Positions 1 to 5,219 of a stretch of 8,038 nucleotides of DNA are shown piece by piece. Within the stretch, counting starts at the first letter, position 1. The number at the start of each line of letters is the position of its first letter. Made by a program: the position numbers and the translations under genes. The stretch comes from Cyanobacteriota bacterium (GTDB taxonomy: Bacteria > Cyanobacteriota > Cyanobacteriia > Phormidesmidales > Phormidesmidaceae). The stretch is taken from the NCBI GenBank assembly GCA_027619675.1, contig JAQCHG010000054.1:1-8038 (forward strand), given 5' to 3'. The notes below the pieces were generated by a model. The model made no database searches and was not told the DNA's origin. It was given only the letters and a program-made list of their open reading frames with translations.

Positions 1-65
1 CCCTAGCTGGATTACAGGAGCGGGCGCGGCAATGGTTCCCCAGCAAGGCTTTCACCCTGAATTGA
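1..65 (+). CDS. 3' end of an upstream gene (partial, product unknown)
   Basis: Reading from base 3, the sequence is open and ends in TGA at 63-65. It gives a tail of 20 residues, LAGLQERARQWFPSKAFTLN. The composition (amphipathic helix, then a short hydrophobic end) is typical of a real protein C-terminus, and the stop lies 73 bases before the next good start. The fragment is too short to assign a family. A different frame (from base 32) is also open here, but it runs into the HAD gene in the wrong frame and has no ribosome binding site. The call rests on plausibility only. Confidence 0.4.
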   Translation, partial: LAGLQERARQWFPSKAFTLN

Positions 66-138
66 TGACGCGCCCTAAATGTTTAGCCCTGCGCCCCCAC
101 CTGGCTTCATCCAACCCGATTGCGAGGGGAATTCTGCC

Positions 139-843
139 ATGTTGCGCATTTTTACGGACTTTGACGGTCCGATCATGGACGTGTCCGAACGGTACTATCA
201 GGTGTATCAGTACTGCCTAGATCAAGCCCGCGAGCAGGATCAAGCGGTCACGGTGCTGCCCAAGCCAGAGTTTTGGCGGTTAAAACGGGCGCAGGTGCCA
301 GAACGCCACATTGGTCAACTGTCGGGCCTCCATGATGACCAAGCCCGGCGCTTTGCCCAACTGCGGCGAGATACGGTCCACAGTTTGCAATACCTGCCCT
401 TCGATCGCGTGTTGCCAGGGGCAATCGCGGCATTGGAGCAACTCCAAGCCCTGGGCTGCGATTTAGTGGTGATGACCATGCGACGGGCCTACACGCTGGA
501 CTTGGTACTAGAGCAGCAGCAATTGGATCGGTTCTTTCCCCGCGATCGCCGCTATTGCCTAGCCGATGACCATGTGAAGGATCAAGACGTGGTGGAAAAG
601 CCGCGCCTGATGGCCGCTGCCCAAGCCCATTTGCCCCCCTGCCCCCACAGTTGGATGATTGGCGACACCGAAGCTGATATCGCCGCCGCCCGCAGTCAGG
701 CTATCCCCGTGGTGGCGGTGCTCAGCGGCATTCGTAACCGGGAGCGGCTCCTCACCTATGGTCCCGATGCCATTGTGGATAACCTACCCCAGGCGATCGC
801 CACCATTCTGCAACAGGTGCCCACCCCGTCTCCCTTGACCTAG
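139..843 (+). CDS. HAD-superfamily hydrolase (phosphoglycolate phosphatase-like)
   Basis: Predicted cytosolic phosphatase of 234 residues. All four HAD motifs are visible. Motif I is DFDGPIMD, with nucleophile Asp7 and acid/base Asp9. Motif II is the Thr113 in VVMTMR. Motif III is Lys154 in VVEKPRL. Motif IV is GDTEAD, with Asp176 and Asp180 as the likely Mg2+ ligands. About 80 residues between motifs I and II would form a helical C1-type cap, as in phosphoglycolate phosphatase and beta-phosphoglucomutase relatives. I chose ATG 139 over the in-frame ATG at 79 because GAGGGGA (124-130) sits 8 bases upstream, and because HAD proteins usually begin a few residues before motif I. The 20 extra residues from 79 are Pro-rich and unlike the family. 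The substrate cannot be told from sequence: phosphoglycolate is possible, but many sugar or nucleotide phosphates are equally so. Next gene downstream is on the same strand but about 300 bases away. Confidence 0.9.
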   Translation: MLRIFTDFDGPIMDVSERYYQVYQYCLDQAREQDQAVTVLPKPEFWRLKRAQVPERHIGQLSGLHDDQARRFAQLRRDTVHSLQYLPFDRVLPGAIAALEQLQALGCDLVVMTMRRAYTLDLVLEQQQLDRFFPRDRRYCLADDHVKDQDVVEKPRLMAAAQAHLPPCPHSWMIGDTEADIAAARSQAIPVVAVLSGIRNRERLLTYGPDAIVDNLPQAIATILQQVPTPSPLT

Positions 844-894
844 CCAGGGTTGAGGAAGGCCCGATCGGGTTTTGTCCCGGCCCTGTCGCCCTGG
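844..894 (+). terminator. Possible terminator of the HAD gene
   Basis: Immediately after the stop codon, CCAGGG (844-849) can pair with CCCTGG (889-894). Inside, the perfect palindrome CCCGATCGGG (860-869) is followed by TTTTGT. The T-run is short and the inner palindrome has little loop, so this is a weak or imperfect intrinsic terminator at best. Confidence 0.35.
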
Positions 895-980
895 CAATTA
901 GGGTCACAATCAAGGCCAAAACCTTGGGGGATCGCGGGTTAAATGGGGCTCAAAAATACGCAAAGTGAATTTACTGAGCG

Positions 981-1040
981 TAAGAGAATTACAAGAAAGG
1001 TAACGGCATTAAGAACTTATTAAGGGTGATCCCCGATAAT
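981..1040 (+). promoter_or_regulatory. Candidate promoter with 11-bp direct repeats
   Basis: GATAAT at 1035-1040 resembles a -10 box, but there is no good -35 box at the usual spacing. The -35 area instead carries ATTAAG at 1008-1013 and again at 1019-1024, exactly 11 bp apart and ending 10 bases before the -10. Weaker TAA-containing words lie at 981, 989 and 1001, roughly one per helical turn. Direct repeats replacing the -35 are the known arrangement for PhoB/OmpR-type activators. The reverse-strand reading, CTTAATAA then 3 bases then CTTAATGC, resembles the cyanobacterial Pho box (8-mers spaced by 3) only partly. Assignment to a regulator is inference. Confidence 0.35.
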
Positions 1041-1060
1041 GGGAGCAACGTCTAAGGGCC

Positions 1061-1100
1061 AGGGGTTCGGTATTTTCGGACCTCACCCCTGTGGGGGTTT
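1061..1100 (+). promoter_or_regulatory. Leader with alternative hairpins ahead of the unknown gene
   Basis: ACCCC (1085-1089) can pair forward with GGGGT (1094-1098), giving a short GC hairpin followed by TTTCTCGTT. ACCCCT (1085-1090) can instead pair back with AGGGGT (1061-1066). A third option pairs GGTTCG (1064-1069) with CGGACC (1077-1082) around a 7-base loop. The first two are mutually exclusive, as in attenuators. The stems are short and no ligand-binding fold or leader peptide is recognised. Confidence 0.25.
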
Positions 1101-1141
1101 CTCGTTGTCCTTACCATCGCGGTTTGCCACGGTCTGTATCT

Positions 1142-2143
1142 ATGGAACCTCTCGGTATCTTCCCGGCCAGTGATCCAGTGAGCGCTCCCACCGCTCTGCA
1201 CTCGTTTTGCAAGGCATGGGCGCAACGCTATATCCGCCAAGTGGATGCCGCTGATTGCACCGCCGCCCCCCCTCAAAATGATCGACGGGCGATCGCCACC
1301 ACCCTAGAGCGAAATTTACGCACCGTTAGCGCCAAAGCTTGGGCCAAAACCGAACATCTACTGTCCCAAGAAATGATTCGCCACCAAATTTCCCCCGAAT
1401 TGGTGGATCCTTGGACCATTTCCCAAGACATTTACCAAATCTATCGGCAGACCCTGCACCACTACGCCGATGGCACTGTGCCAGAGCGGTTTGCCCTCAC
1501 CATCGCGACCCCCGTGGGGGATCTGCGCCGTCAGTACACCCAGGTGGATCCCCGCGTGATTGGCTTTGCCAGTATGCAGTTCCACTACACGGGGCAACTG
1601 CTGTTGCAGTCCCTGCCATTTGAACAGCGTCCCCCCCTCAGTCTCTATTTCAAGGCAGTAGACGACCACCTCTACATGCCCCTACAGCGGGCCTACGAAG
1701 CGGCGGCACAGCACGACTACCACACCCTAGAACTCCGCACCATCCGACGGTTATTGGCCAGCAGTGGGGGGATTGCCAGCCGCATTGTGCATCAGGTACT
1801 CCAAGCCTTTCCTAACCACCATTGCTACAGTGGCCCCCTGGTCTCAAGTCAGGTCCAGATCTCCAGCCTGCGGGATGTGGAGATGTTTCAGACCTACCTG
1901 TGGGTCTGTTTGTTGGAAGGCAACATTAGCGCCGTACAGCAAGAACTCTTTCCCCTCTGCGCCATGTTGTACCCGGTGTTAAATGTGCGTTGGGAACTGG
2001 TGCGCTACATGCTGATGCTGCTAGACCATGAGCTGAGTCGGCAACTGGCCGCCCCCGAATGGAAAGTCATTCAGCAATATTTGGCCCCCCTGCGGGTGAT
2101 GTTCTCAACGGAAGTATTTGGCGATCGCGTCTGTTTAGCCTAA
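1142..2143 (+). CDS. Conserved-looking protein of unknown function, 333 aa
   Basis: I do not recognise a named family. The protein is soluble-looking and mostly alpha-helical, with no signal peptide or clear membrane segment. Visible blocks, numbered from ATG 1142, are an N-terminal helical region rich in Ala, Gln and Arg, a central stretch with DPRVIGFASMQFHYTG and YFKAVDDHLYMPLQRAYEAA, and a C-terminal half with SLRDVEMFQTYLWVCLLEGN and QELFPLCAMLYPVLNVRW. These dense aromatic/charged blocks look conserved, and I have the impression of similar cyanobacterial hypothetical proteins, but cannot cite one. The codon use and the HIP1 sites at 1289 and 2121 match the rest of the window, so it is a resident gene. 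The start is uncertain: ATG 1142 has no clear Shine-Dalgarno sequence, and an in-frame GTG at 1091 would add 17 residues but lies inside the predicted leader hairpins. No catalytic signature is seen. The gene is convergent with the SLH gene, and an insertion sequence now lies between them. Confidence 0.8.
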   Translation: MEPLGIFPASDPVSAPTALHSFCKAWAQRYIRQVDAADCTAAPPQNDRRAIATTLERNLRTVSAKAWAKTEHLLSQEMIRHQISPELVDPWTISQDIYQIYRQTLHHYADGTVPERFALTIATPVGDLRRQYTQVDPRVIGFASMQFHYTGQLLLQSLPFEQRPPLSLYFKAVDDHLYMPLQRAYEAAAQHDYHTLELRTIRRLLASSGGIASRIVHQVLQAFPNHHCYSGPLVSSQVQISSLRDVEMFQTYLWVCLLEGNISAVQQELFPLCAMLYPVLNVRWELVRYMLMLLDHELSRQLAAPEWKVIQQYLAPLRVMFSTEVFGDRVCLA

Positions 2144-2168
2144 GCCCCGCGTAACCGTCCCAGTAAAT

Positions 2169-2278
2169 CTGCTGGCTGGGCGAAGTGTCAGTCTGGCCGG
2201 ACCGGCCAGACCAATGTGAAACGTCTTCCGAAGGGAGCCAGCCACAACCCAGCAGAAGGTCCCCCAGCCCCTTGGGGG
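2169..2278. repeat. Nested inverted repeats downstream of the unknown gene
   Basis: The 175 bases between the stop at 2143 and the insertion sequence hold three pairings. A 21-base odd palindrome at 2191-2211 has arms GTCTGGCCGG and CCGGCCAGAC around a single A. An outer pair, CTGCTGG (2169-2175) with CCAGCAG (2249-2255), encloses it. A separate hairpin, CCCCCA (2261-2266) with TGGGGG (2273-2278), follows. None has a T-run, so this is not a textbook intrinsic terminator, though the structure could still stop or process the mRNA of the gene at 1142, or be a small structured RNA. Confidence 0.5.
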
Positions 2279-2311
2279 CAGCAACGCCACCAACTTTACG
2301 CACGGGGACAA

Positions 2312-2318
2312 TGACAAA
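2312..2318. repeat. Target-site duplication, left copy (TGACAAA)
   Basis: TGACAAA directly precedes the left inverted repeat and recurs at 3781-3787 directly after the right one. If the element is taken to start one base earlier, the duplication reads GACAA (5 bp) instead. Confidence 0.75.
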
Positions 2319-2335
2319 CACGACTTGGAAGGTTA
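2319..2335 (+). repeat. Left terminal inverted repeat of the IS
   Basis: CACGACTTGGAAGGTTA matches the reverse complement of 3764-3780 at all 17 positions, so this is the transposase-distal (3') end of the element. Confidence 0.93.
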
Positions 2336-2358
2336 AAAATCTCGTTGCCAGAGAAAAA

Positions 2359-3705
2359 TCAAGCAGGCATGAGCACCTCCAACACCTCCGTGACAGATCG
2401 GCCCTGGTCAAAGTAGGTCTTAAGCAGTTGCAAGAGAGGTTCGAAGGCTTCTCGCATCAGACCATACTGTTTCTGGCCGATGCTTTGCTGAGTGCCATCC
2501 GCAAAGCTCAGTCGTTCCGAGGTTTGTCCCAAAGCCGGGGCTTGCTGCAAGAGGGACTGCGCTAGGCAACTTAAGCAGAAGTGGCGTTTGACCCCTTCCT
2601 CGTTGCGTAGCTGAGCCGCCTCAAAGCCCGCCACCTGCTTGCAAAACTCGTGAAAGACCTCAATCGACCAGCGATAACTCCAGGTACTCATAATCCGAGC
2701 ACTTTCCCAGGTGAGGGCATCGCTGAGCAGGAAGCGCGGGGGGTCGCTTAAATCAGCCTGCTCATGGACGACCACCAGGCGTTTGCGGCCATACTTTCTC
2801 AGCCGCACAACTTTGCTAAAGGCCCAACAGTCTTTCACTTGGCCGTTGCGAGTGCGAACGGTGTAGTGCCGAAAACTCTCGGGATGCTCCCGGCGCAGTT
2901 CTGCCGCCACTGAACCCACCGCTTGCCATCGGTTGTCCCAGACAATCAGACGGGTCTTCTCCAATTCACTCACCCAGTGTTTGCCGGATTGCTCAATCAA
3001 CGCTGTCAGGGGGCGACAGAGGACGCCATTATCGAAGGCATAGTGGGCCTGCGGGAATTGACCCTCGGCTTCAATCTGACCCACTAGGTCCACTGCCATT
3101 TCCGTGCGCTTGCGATACCCCAGGCGATTCTTCTGATAGTGCAATAATTCCAGCAGACGCTCGCGCACCTGGGCCATCTCTTCGTAGCTTGGCTGGACCG
3201 TCATCTCCAGATAGGCCTTTTCTTCTACTTCATACTGGGGGGCTTGCACCTCTACCGCGATACCATCGACGCTCTCTCGATTACTCAGCGCCACTGTCAT
3301 CACGGTTTGATAGCGACTCATGCGGTTGTTCACGTAGTCAAAGCTACGTTTCACCCCATAAATGCGTTGGCAATGCTCATGATGGGCAAAGGTCCAGTCA
3401 ATCCCAATCACCTGACGCCCTTGACCCGCATAGCGCTGAGCTACGACTTGGCGGTGCTGAACCATCAGGGCCTCGCGGTCCCAACCGGCTTCAAACACCG
3501 CTTCATGCATGGCCCGCCGACTGACCCCCTCGCCCTCTGGAAACACCCACTGGCTATAGATCCCTTGCAGGGTTTTGTAGGGACTCAGCAATAAGCCGCT
3601 CACGTATCGGCTCACATGGGCGAAGCCCGCGTCTCGGAAAAAGACACCGCGATAGGCACTTAAGCCCCTCACAAGGCTGGCTGGGAGTCCGACGAGAGGC
3701 CACAT
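2359..3705 (-). CDS. DDE transposase, IS4/IS701-like
   Basis: This 448-residue transposase would cut and rejoin the IS ends using an RNase H-fold DDE active site. The likely catalytic residues are Asp103 in QVIGIDWTF, Asp225 in HYAFDNGVLCRP and Glu349 in YRWSIEVF. Around the Glu, Arg345, three residues, Glu349, six residues and Lys356 reproduce the R(3)E(6)K core of the IS4-superfamily YREK signature. The leading Tyr position carries Trp342. An insertion of mixed beta character between the second Asp and the Glu, and a C-terminal helical tail, match the family's overall length. ATG 3705 gives a sensible N-terminus (MWPLVGLPAS) but has only a poor ribosome binding site, as is common for tightly limited transposases. 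The stop at 2359 lies 24 bases inside the left inverted repeat. No frameshift or internal stop is present, so the gene looks functional. Confidence 0.92.
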   Translation of the reverse strand: MWPLVGLPASLVRGLSAYRGVFFRDAGFAHVSRYVSGLLLSPYKTLQGIYSQWVFPEGEGVSRRAMHEAVFEAGWDREALMVQHRQVVAQRYAGQGRQVIGIDWTFAHHEHCQRIYGVKRSFDYVNNRMSRYQTVMTVALSNRESVDGIAVEVQAPQYEVEEKAYLEMTVQPSYEEMAQVRERLLELLHYQKNRLGYRKRTEMAVDLVGQIEAEGQFPQAHYAFDNGVLCRPLTALIEQSGKHWVSELEKTRLIVWDNRWQAVGSVAAELRREHPESFRHYTVRTRNGQVKDCWAFSKVVRLRKYGRKRLVVVHEQADLSDPPRFLLSDALTWESARIMSTWSYRWSIEVFHEFCKQVAGFEAAQLRNEEGVKRHFCLSCLAQSLLQQAPALGQTSERLSFADGTQQSIGQKQYGLMREAFEPLLQLLKTYFDQGRSVTEVLEVLMPA

Positions 3706-3741
3706 GGCTCAACCTAGCAATGCGATGCCTTTAGTTTGCTC

Positions 3742-3762
3742 TGATCCTTCTCTTTTGGATCA
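3742..3762. repeat. Inverted repeat inside the right end of the IS
   Basis: TGATCC (3742-3747) pairs with GGATCA (3757-3762) around a 9-base loop. It lies between the right terminal repeat and the transposase start. It may be a transposase or regulatory site, or a hairpin that limits translation of read-through RNA. The role is unproven. Confidence 0.4.
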
Positions 3763-3763
3763 C

Positions 3764-3780
3764 TAACCTTCCAAGTCGTG
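3764..3780 (-). repeat. Right terminal inverted repeat of the IS
   Basis: TAACCTTCCAAGTCGTG is the exact reverse complement of 2319-2335. This is the end upstream of the transposase gene. Confidence 0.93.
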
Positions 3781-3787
3781 TGACAAA
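3781..3787. repeat. Target-site duplication, right copy (TGACAAA)
   Basis: Matches the left copy at 2312-2318. It overlaps the A-run that forms the T-tract of the SLH gene's terminator, so the insertion duplicated part of that terminator. Confidence 0.75.
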
Positions 3788-3813
3788 AACTGAGGGGGTT
3801 TTGGCCCCCTCAG
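3785..3813 (-). terminator. Intrinsic terminator of the SLH gene
   Basis: Read on the minus strand, CTGAGGGGG and CCCCCTCAG form a perfect 9-bp stem around a 6-base loop (CCAAAA). TTTTTGTCA follows directly. The stem occupies 3805-3813 and 3790-3798 and starts about 70 bases after the SLH stop codon. This is a textbook Rho-independent terminator. The insertion sequence begins within three to five bases of the T-tract, which keeps the stem and T-run intact. Confidence 0.9.
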
Positions 3814-3883
3814 CAGTCAACCCAAAACAATTCGAGTCTTGGGGTTATCCGTCGTCAATCATGGCTTGACCCATGGGGAAGCG

Positions 3884-5008
3884 TTAGGGGCGATTGCCCG
3901 GCGTGCGGCCCCCTTCGTCATTGCTGCCGCCCCTGGGGGCAGAGTTGCCAGGGTCGCAGCCCTCAGCCCCATTACCGATGCCCTGATTGCAGTTTTGACG
4001 GCGACCGTCATCGTCGTCATCTCCATCGTCGTCGTCATCATCCCCATCATCATCGTCGTCATCACTGCCGCCGTCGTCGACAATGACGCCAGTATCTGTG
4101 GTGGTGTCCGTTTGTTGGAACACACCAAAGATATCCACGATGTAGGTGGAGGTGACCCTTTCCACCAGCCCCAAGCTGACCATGGCTTGGTAGATAAAGG
4201 CACAGCCCTCTGCTCGGGTCACCCGAGAAAACAGATTTAGCTCGCTCACATTGGGGTAGTTCACGATCACGCCCTTTTCCACCAGGGCGGCAATGATCAC
4301 CCGGTATTCGCTGGGGATGGTGTCGGCGTCGCTAAAGACGCTGAGCAGTTCTGTCACCGATTTCCCGGAGGTTACCTCGGTGTAGCCCAGGGCTTGGGCC
4401 AACATTACAAAAACGTCCAGCTTGGTCATGCTGGCTTCGGGGTCAAAGGTGCCGCCGTCTAAATTGACGAACCCCATGGCGTAGGCCTGCTGAATCGCAC
4501 CGTAGGCCCAGTAGAACTGGGAGACGTTGCGAATGGCCACTACCTCCCGCACCGCCGAGATCCCAAAGGCTTGGGTGACGAGGGCCGCATATTGGGCCTT
4601 GGTCAAATAGGCATTGGGCAAAAATTCTCCATCGGGGAAGCCGCTGACCACGTTGATGCTGGCCAGGCGGTAAATAAAGCTACTGGCCCAGTAGGTGGTG
4701 GTGATGTCGGTGTAGCGGACCTGGGTGACGGTGGTGGTGGTTGTCGTGGTGGTGGTTTGACGGCTGCCTCCATCGTCGTCGTCATCCCCATCGTCATCGT
4801 CGTCATCGTTGTCGTCCCCGTCATCGTCATCGTCCTTGAGGGGCGCATCGGCGGGTAACTCAGCCAGGGTTTGGGAAAAGGGCGATCGCCCTGACTCGGT
4901 GGCAGCGTTGGCCGTAGATTCCAACGGCACCAGCAGCGGTGCCACCAGTGCCATCAACACACTGAGGGAGGTTGCCTTTACCAGCAACCGCAGCATCATC
5001 TGACCCAT
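3884..5008 (-). CDS. Secreted SLH-domain protein with two poly-Asp segments
   Basis: Exported protein of 374 residues. Residues 1-35 form a signal peptide: a Lys/Arg-containing start, a hydrophobic core around LMALVAPLLV, and an AxA site (Ala33-Asn34-Ala35). Asp runs broken by Gly and Asn fill residues 59-79, followed by nine Thr at 85-93. Three SLH-like repeats then occupy about 98-148, 160-207 and 225-277. The first has the typical FPDGEFLPNAYLTKAQYAAL pattern, and the third keeps the RVTRAEG motif. A second Asp/Gly run covers 311-334. The tail, 339-374, has CNQGIGNGAEGCDPGNS and GGSNDEGGRTPGNRP, with the only two cysteines. SLH repeats bind cell-wall polysaccharide, so a wall-anchored periplasmic or outer-envelope role is likely. 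No OprB-type porin barrel is present, unlike many cyanobacterial SLH proteins. ATG 5008 gives a good signal peptide; ATGs at codons 4 and 5 are alternatives. Function beyond anchoring, perhaps Ca2+ binding by the acidic runs, is inference. Confidence 0.9.
   Translation of the reverse strand: MGQMMLRLLVKATSLSVLMALVAPLLVPLESTANAATESGRSPFSQTLAELPADAPLKDDDDDGDDNDDDDDDGDDDDDGGSRQTTTTTTTTTVTQVRYTDITTTYWASSFIYRLASINVVSGFPDGEFLPNAYLTKAQYAALVTQAFGISAVREVVAIRNVSQFYWAYGAIQQAYAMGFVNLDGGTFDPEASMTKLDVFVMLAQALGYTEVTSGKSVTELLSVFSDADTIPSEYRVIIAALVEKGVIVNYPNVSELNLFSRVTRAEGCAFIYQAMVSLGLVERVTSTYIVDIFGVFQQTDTTTDTGVIVDDGGSDDDDDDGDDDDDDGDDDDDGRRQNCNQGIGNGAEGCDPGNSAPRGGSNDEGGRTPGNRP
4007..4078 (-). repeat. GAT/GAC-rich repeat encoding the C-terminal Asp run
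   Basis: A run of Asp codons with scattered Gly codons encodes residues 311-334 of the SLH protein. It closely resembles the run at 4772-4834. Such imperfect trinucleotide tracts can change length by slippage or recombine with each other. Confidence 0.85.
4772..4834 (-). repeat. GAT/GAC-rich repeat encoding the N-terminal Asp run
   Basis: Encodes residues 59-79 of the SLH protein, with mixed GAT and GAC codons, Gly at two sites and one Asn. The mixed codons suggest selection for the protein sequence. It shares long blocks with 4007-4078. A Thr-codon tract (4730-4756) lies just downstream on the coding strand. Confidence 0.85.
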
Positions 5009-5052
5009 AACTCACTCACTCAAAATTTGTGCAATCTTTCCACGGAAACAGT

Positions 5053-5076
5053 CGCCTGTCATAGATCTGGCAGGCG
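5053..5076. repeat. Hairpin in the SLH gene leader
   Basis: CGCCTGTCA (5053-5061) pairs with TGGCAGGCG (5068-5076) around TAGATC. The plus strand has one G-T wobble in the 9 pairs; the SLH mRNA strand has one mismatch. It lies about 45-68 bases upstream of the SLH start codon. It could be an operator or an mRNA leader element. The right arm overlaps a HIP1 site. Confidence 0.4.
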
Positions 5077-5123
5077 ATCGCGGGCAGTGTCCCTGGATTT
5101 TGTTGATGTGACCGTTATGGGCC

Positions 5124-5145
5124 AAAAACGTTCCCCCAGGGGGGA
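5124..5145 (-). terminator. Candidate terminator of bciB
   Basis: On the minus strand, TCCCC and GGGGA form a 5-bp stem around a 4-base loop (5132-5145), followed by ACG and five T (5124-5128). It lies about 75 bases after the bciB stop. The short stem and the 3-base gap make it weak, but it would separate bciB from the SLH gene. Confidence 0.45.
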
Positions 5146-5219
5146 TTAGCGTGTTGATTTGTGAACTGCCATGCCCGCTGCATCAGTCCCAGAGGAGTCT
5201 TGGCTGGGCAGCGCAGGCG

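Larger units (their letters stand above)
2319..3780 (-). mobile_element. Complete insertion sequence, IS4-superfamily type, 1462 bp
   Basis: The ends are perfect 17-bp inverted repeats: CACGACTTGGAAGGTTA at 2319-2335 and its reverse complement at 3764-3780. TGACAAA flanks both sides. One intact minus-strand transposase fills most of the element. The repeats can be lengthened by one base on each side (ACACGAC), giving 1464 bp and a 5-bp duplication. No GCGATCGC site lies inside, although ten occur elsewhere in the window, which fits foreign origin. Matching ends, matching duplication and an unbroken gene indicate a recent and possibly still active insertion. The exact IS family (IS4, IS701 or an unclassified group) cannot be fixed without comparison to reference elements. 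Confidence 0.93.

Noticed and set aside
79..138. Longer start for the HAD gene at ATG 79
   Set aside because: It adds a Pro-rich stretch before motif I with no ribosome binding site, whereas ATG 139 has GAGGGGA at good spacing.
2185..2565. Plus-strand open frame crossing the left IS boundary
   Set aside because: It begins in structured non-coding DNA and continues antisense through the transposase; it has no recognisable protein features.
3839..4240. Plus-strand open frame with a hydrophobic Val/Ile stretch
   Set aside because: It is the antisense reading of the Asp-codon run in the SLH gene; GTC/ATC complements of GAC/GAT create a false membrane segment. The same holds for 4571-4858.
3981..4840. 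Regular repeats resembling a CRISPR array
   Set aside because: The periodicity is trinucleotide and in frame with the Asp-coding protein; there are no unique spacers.
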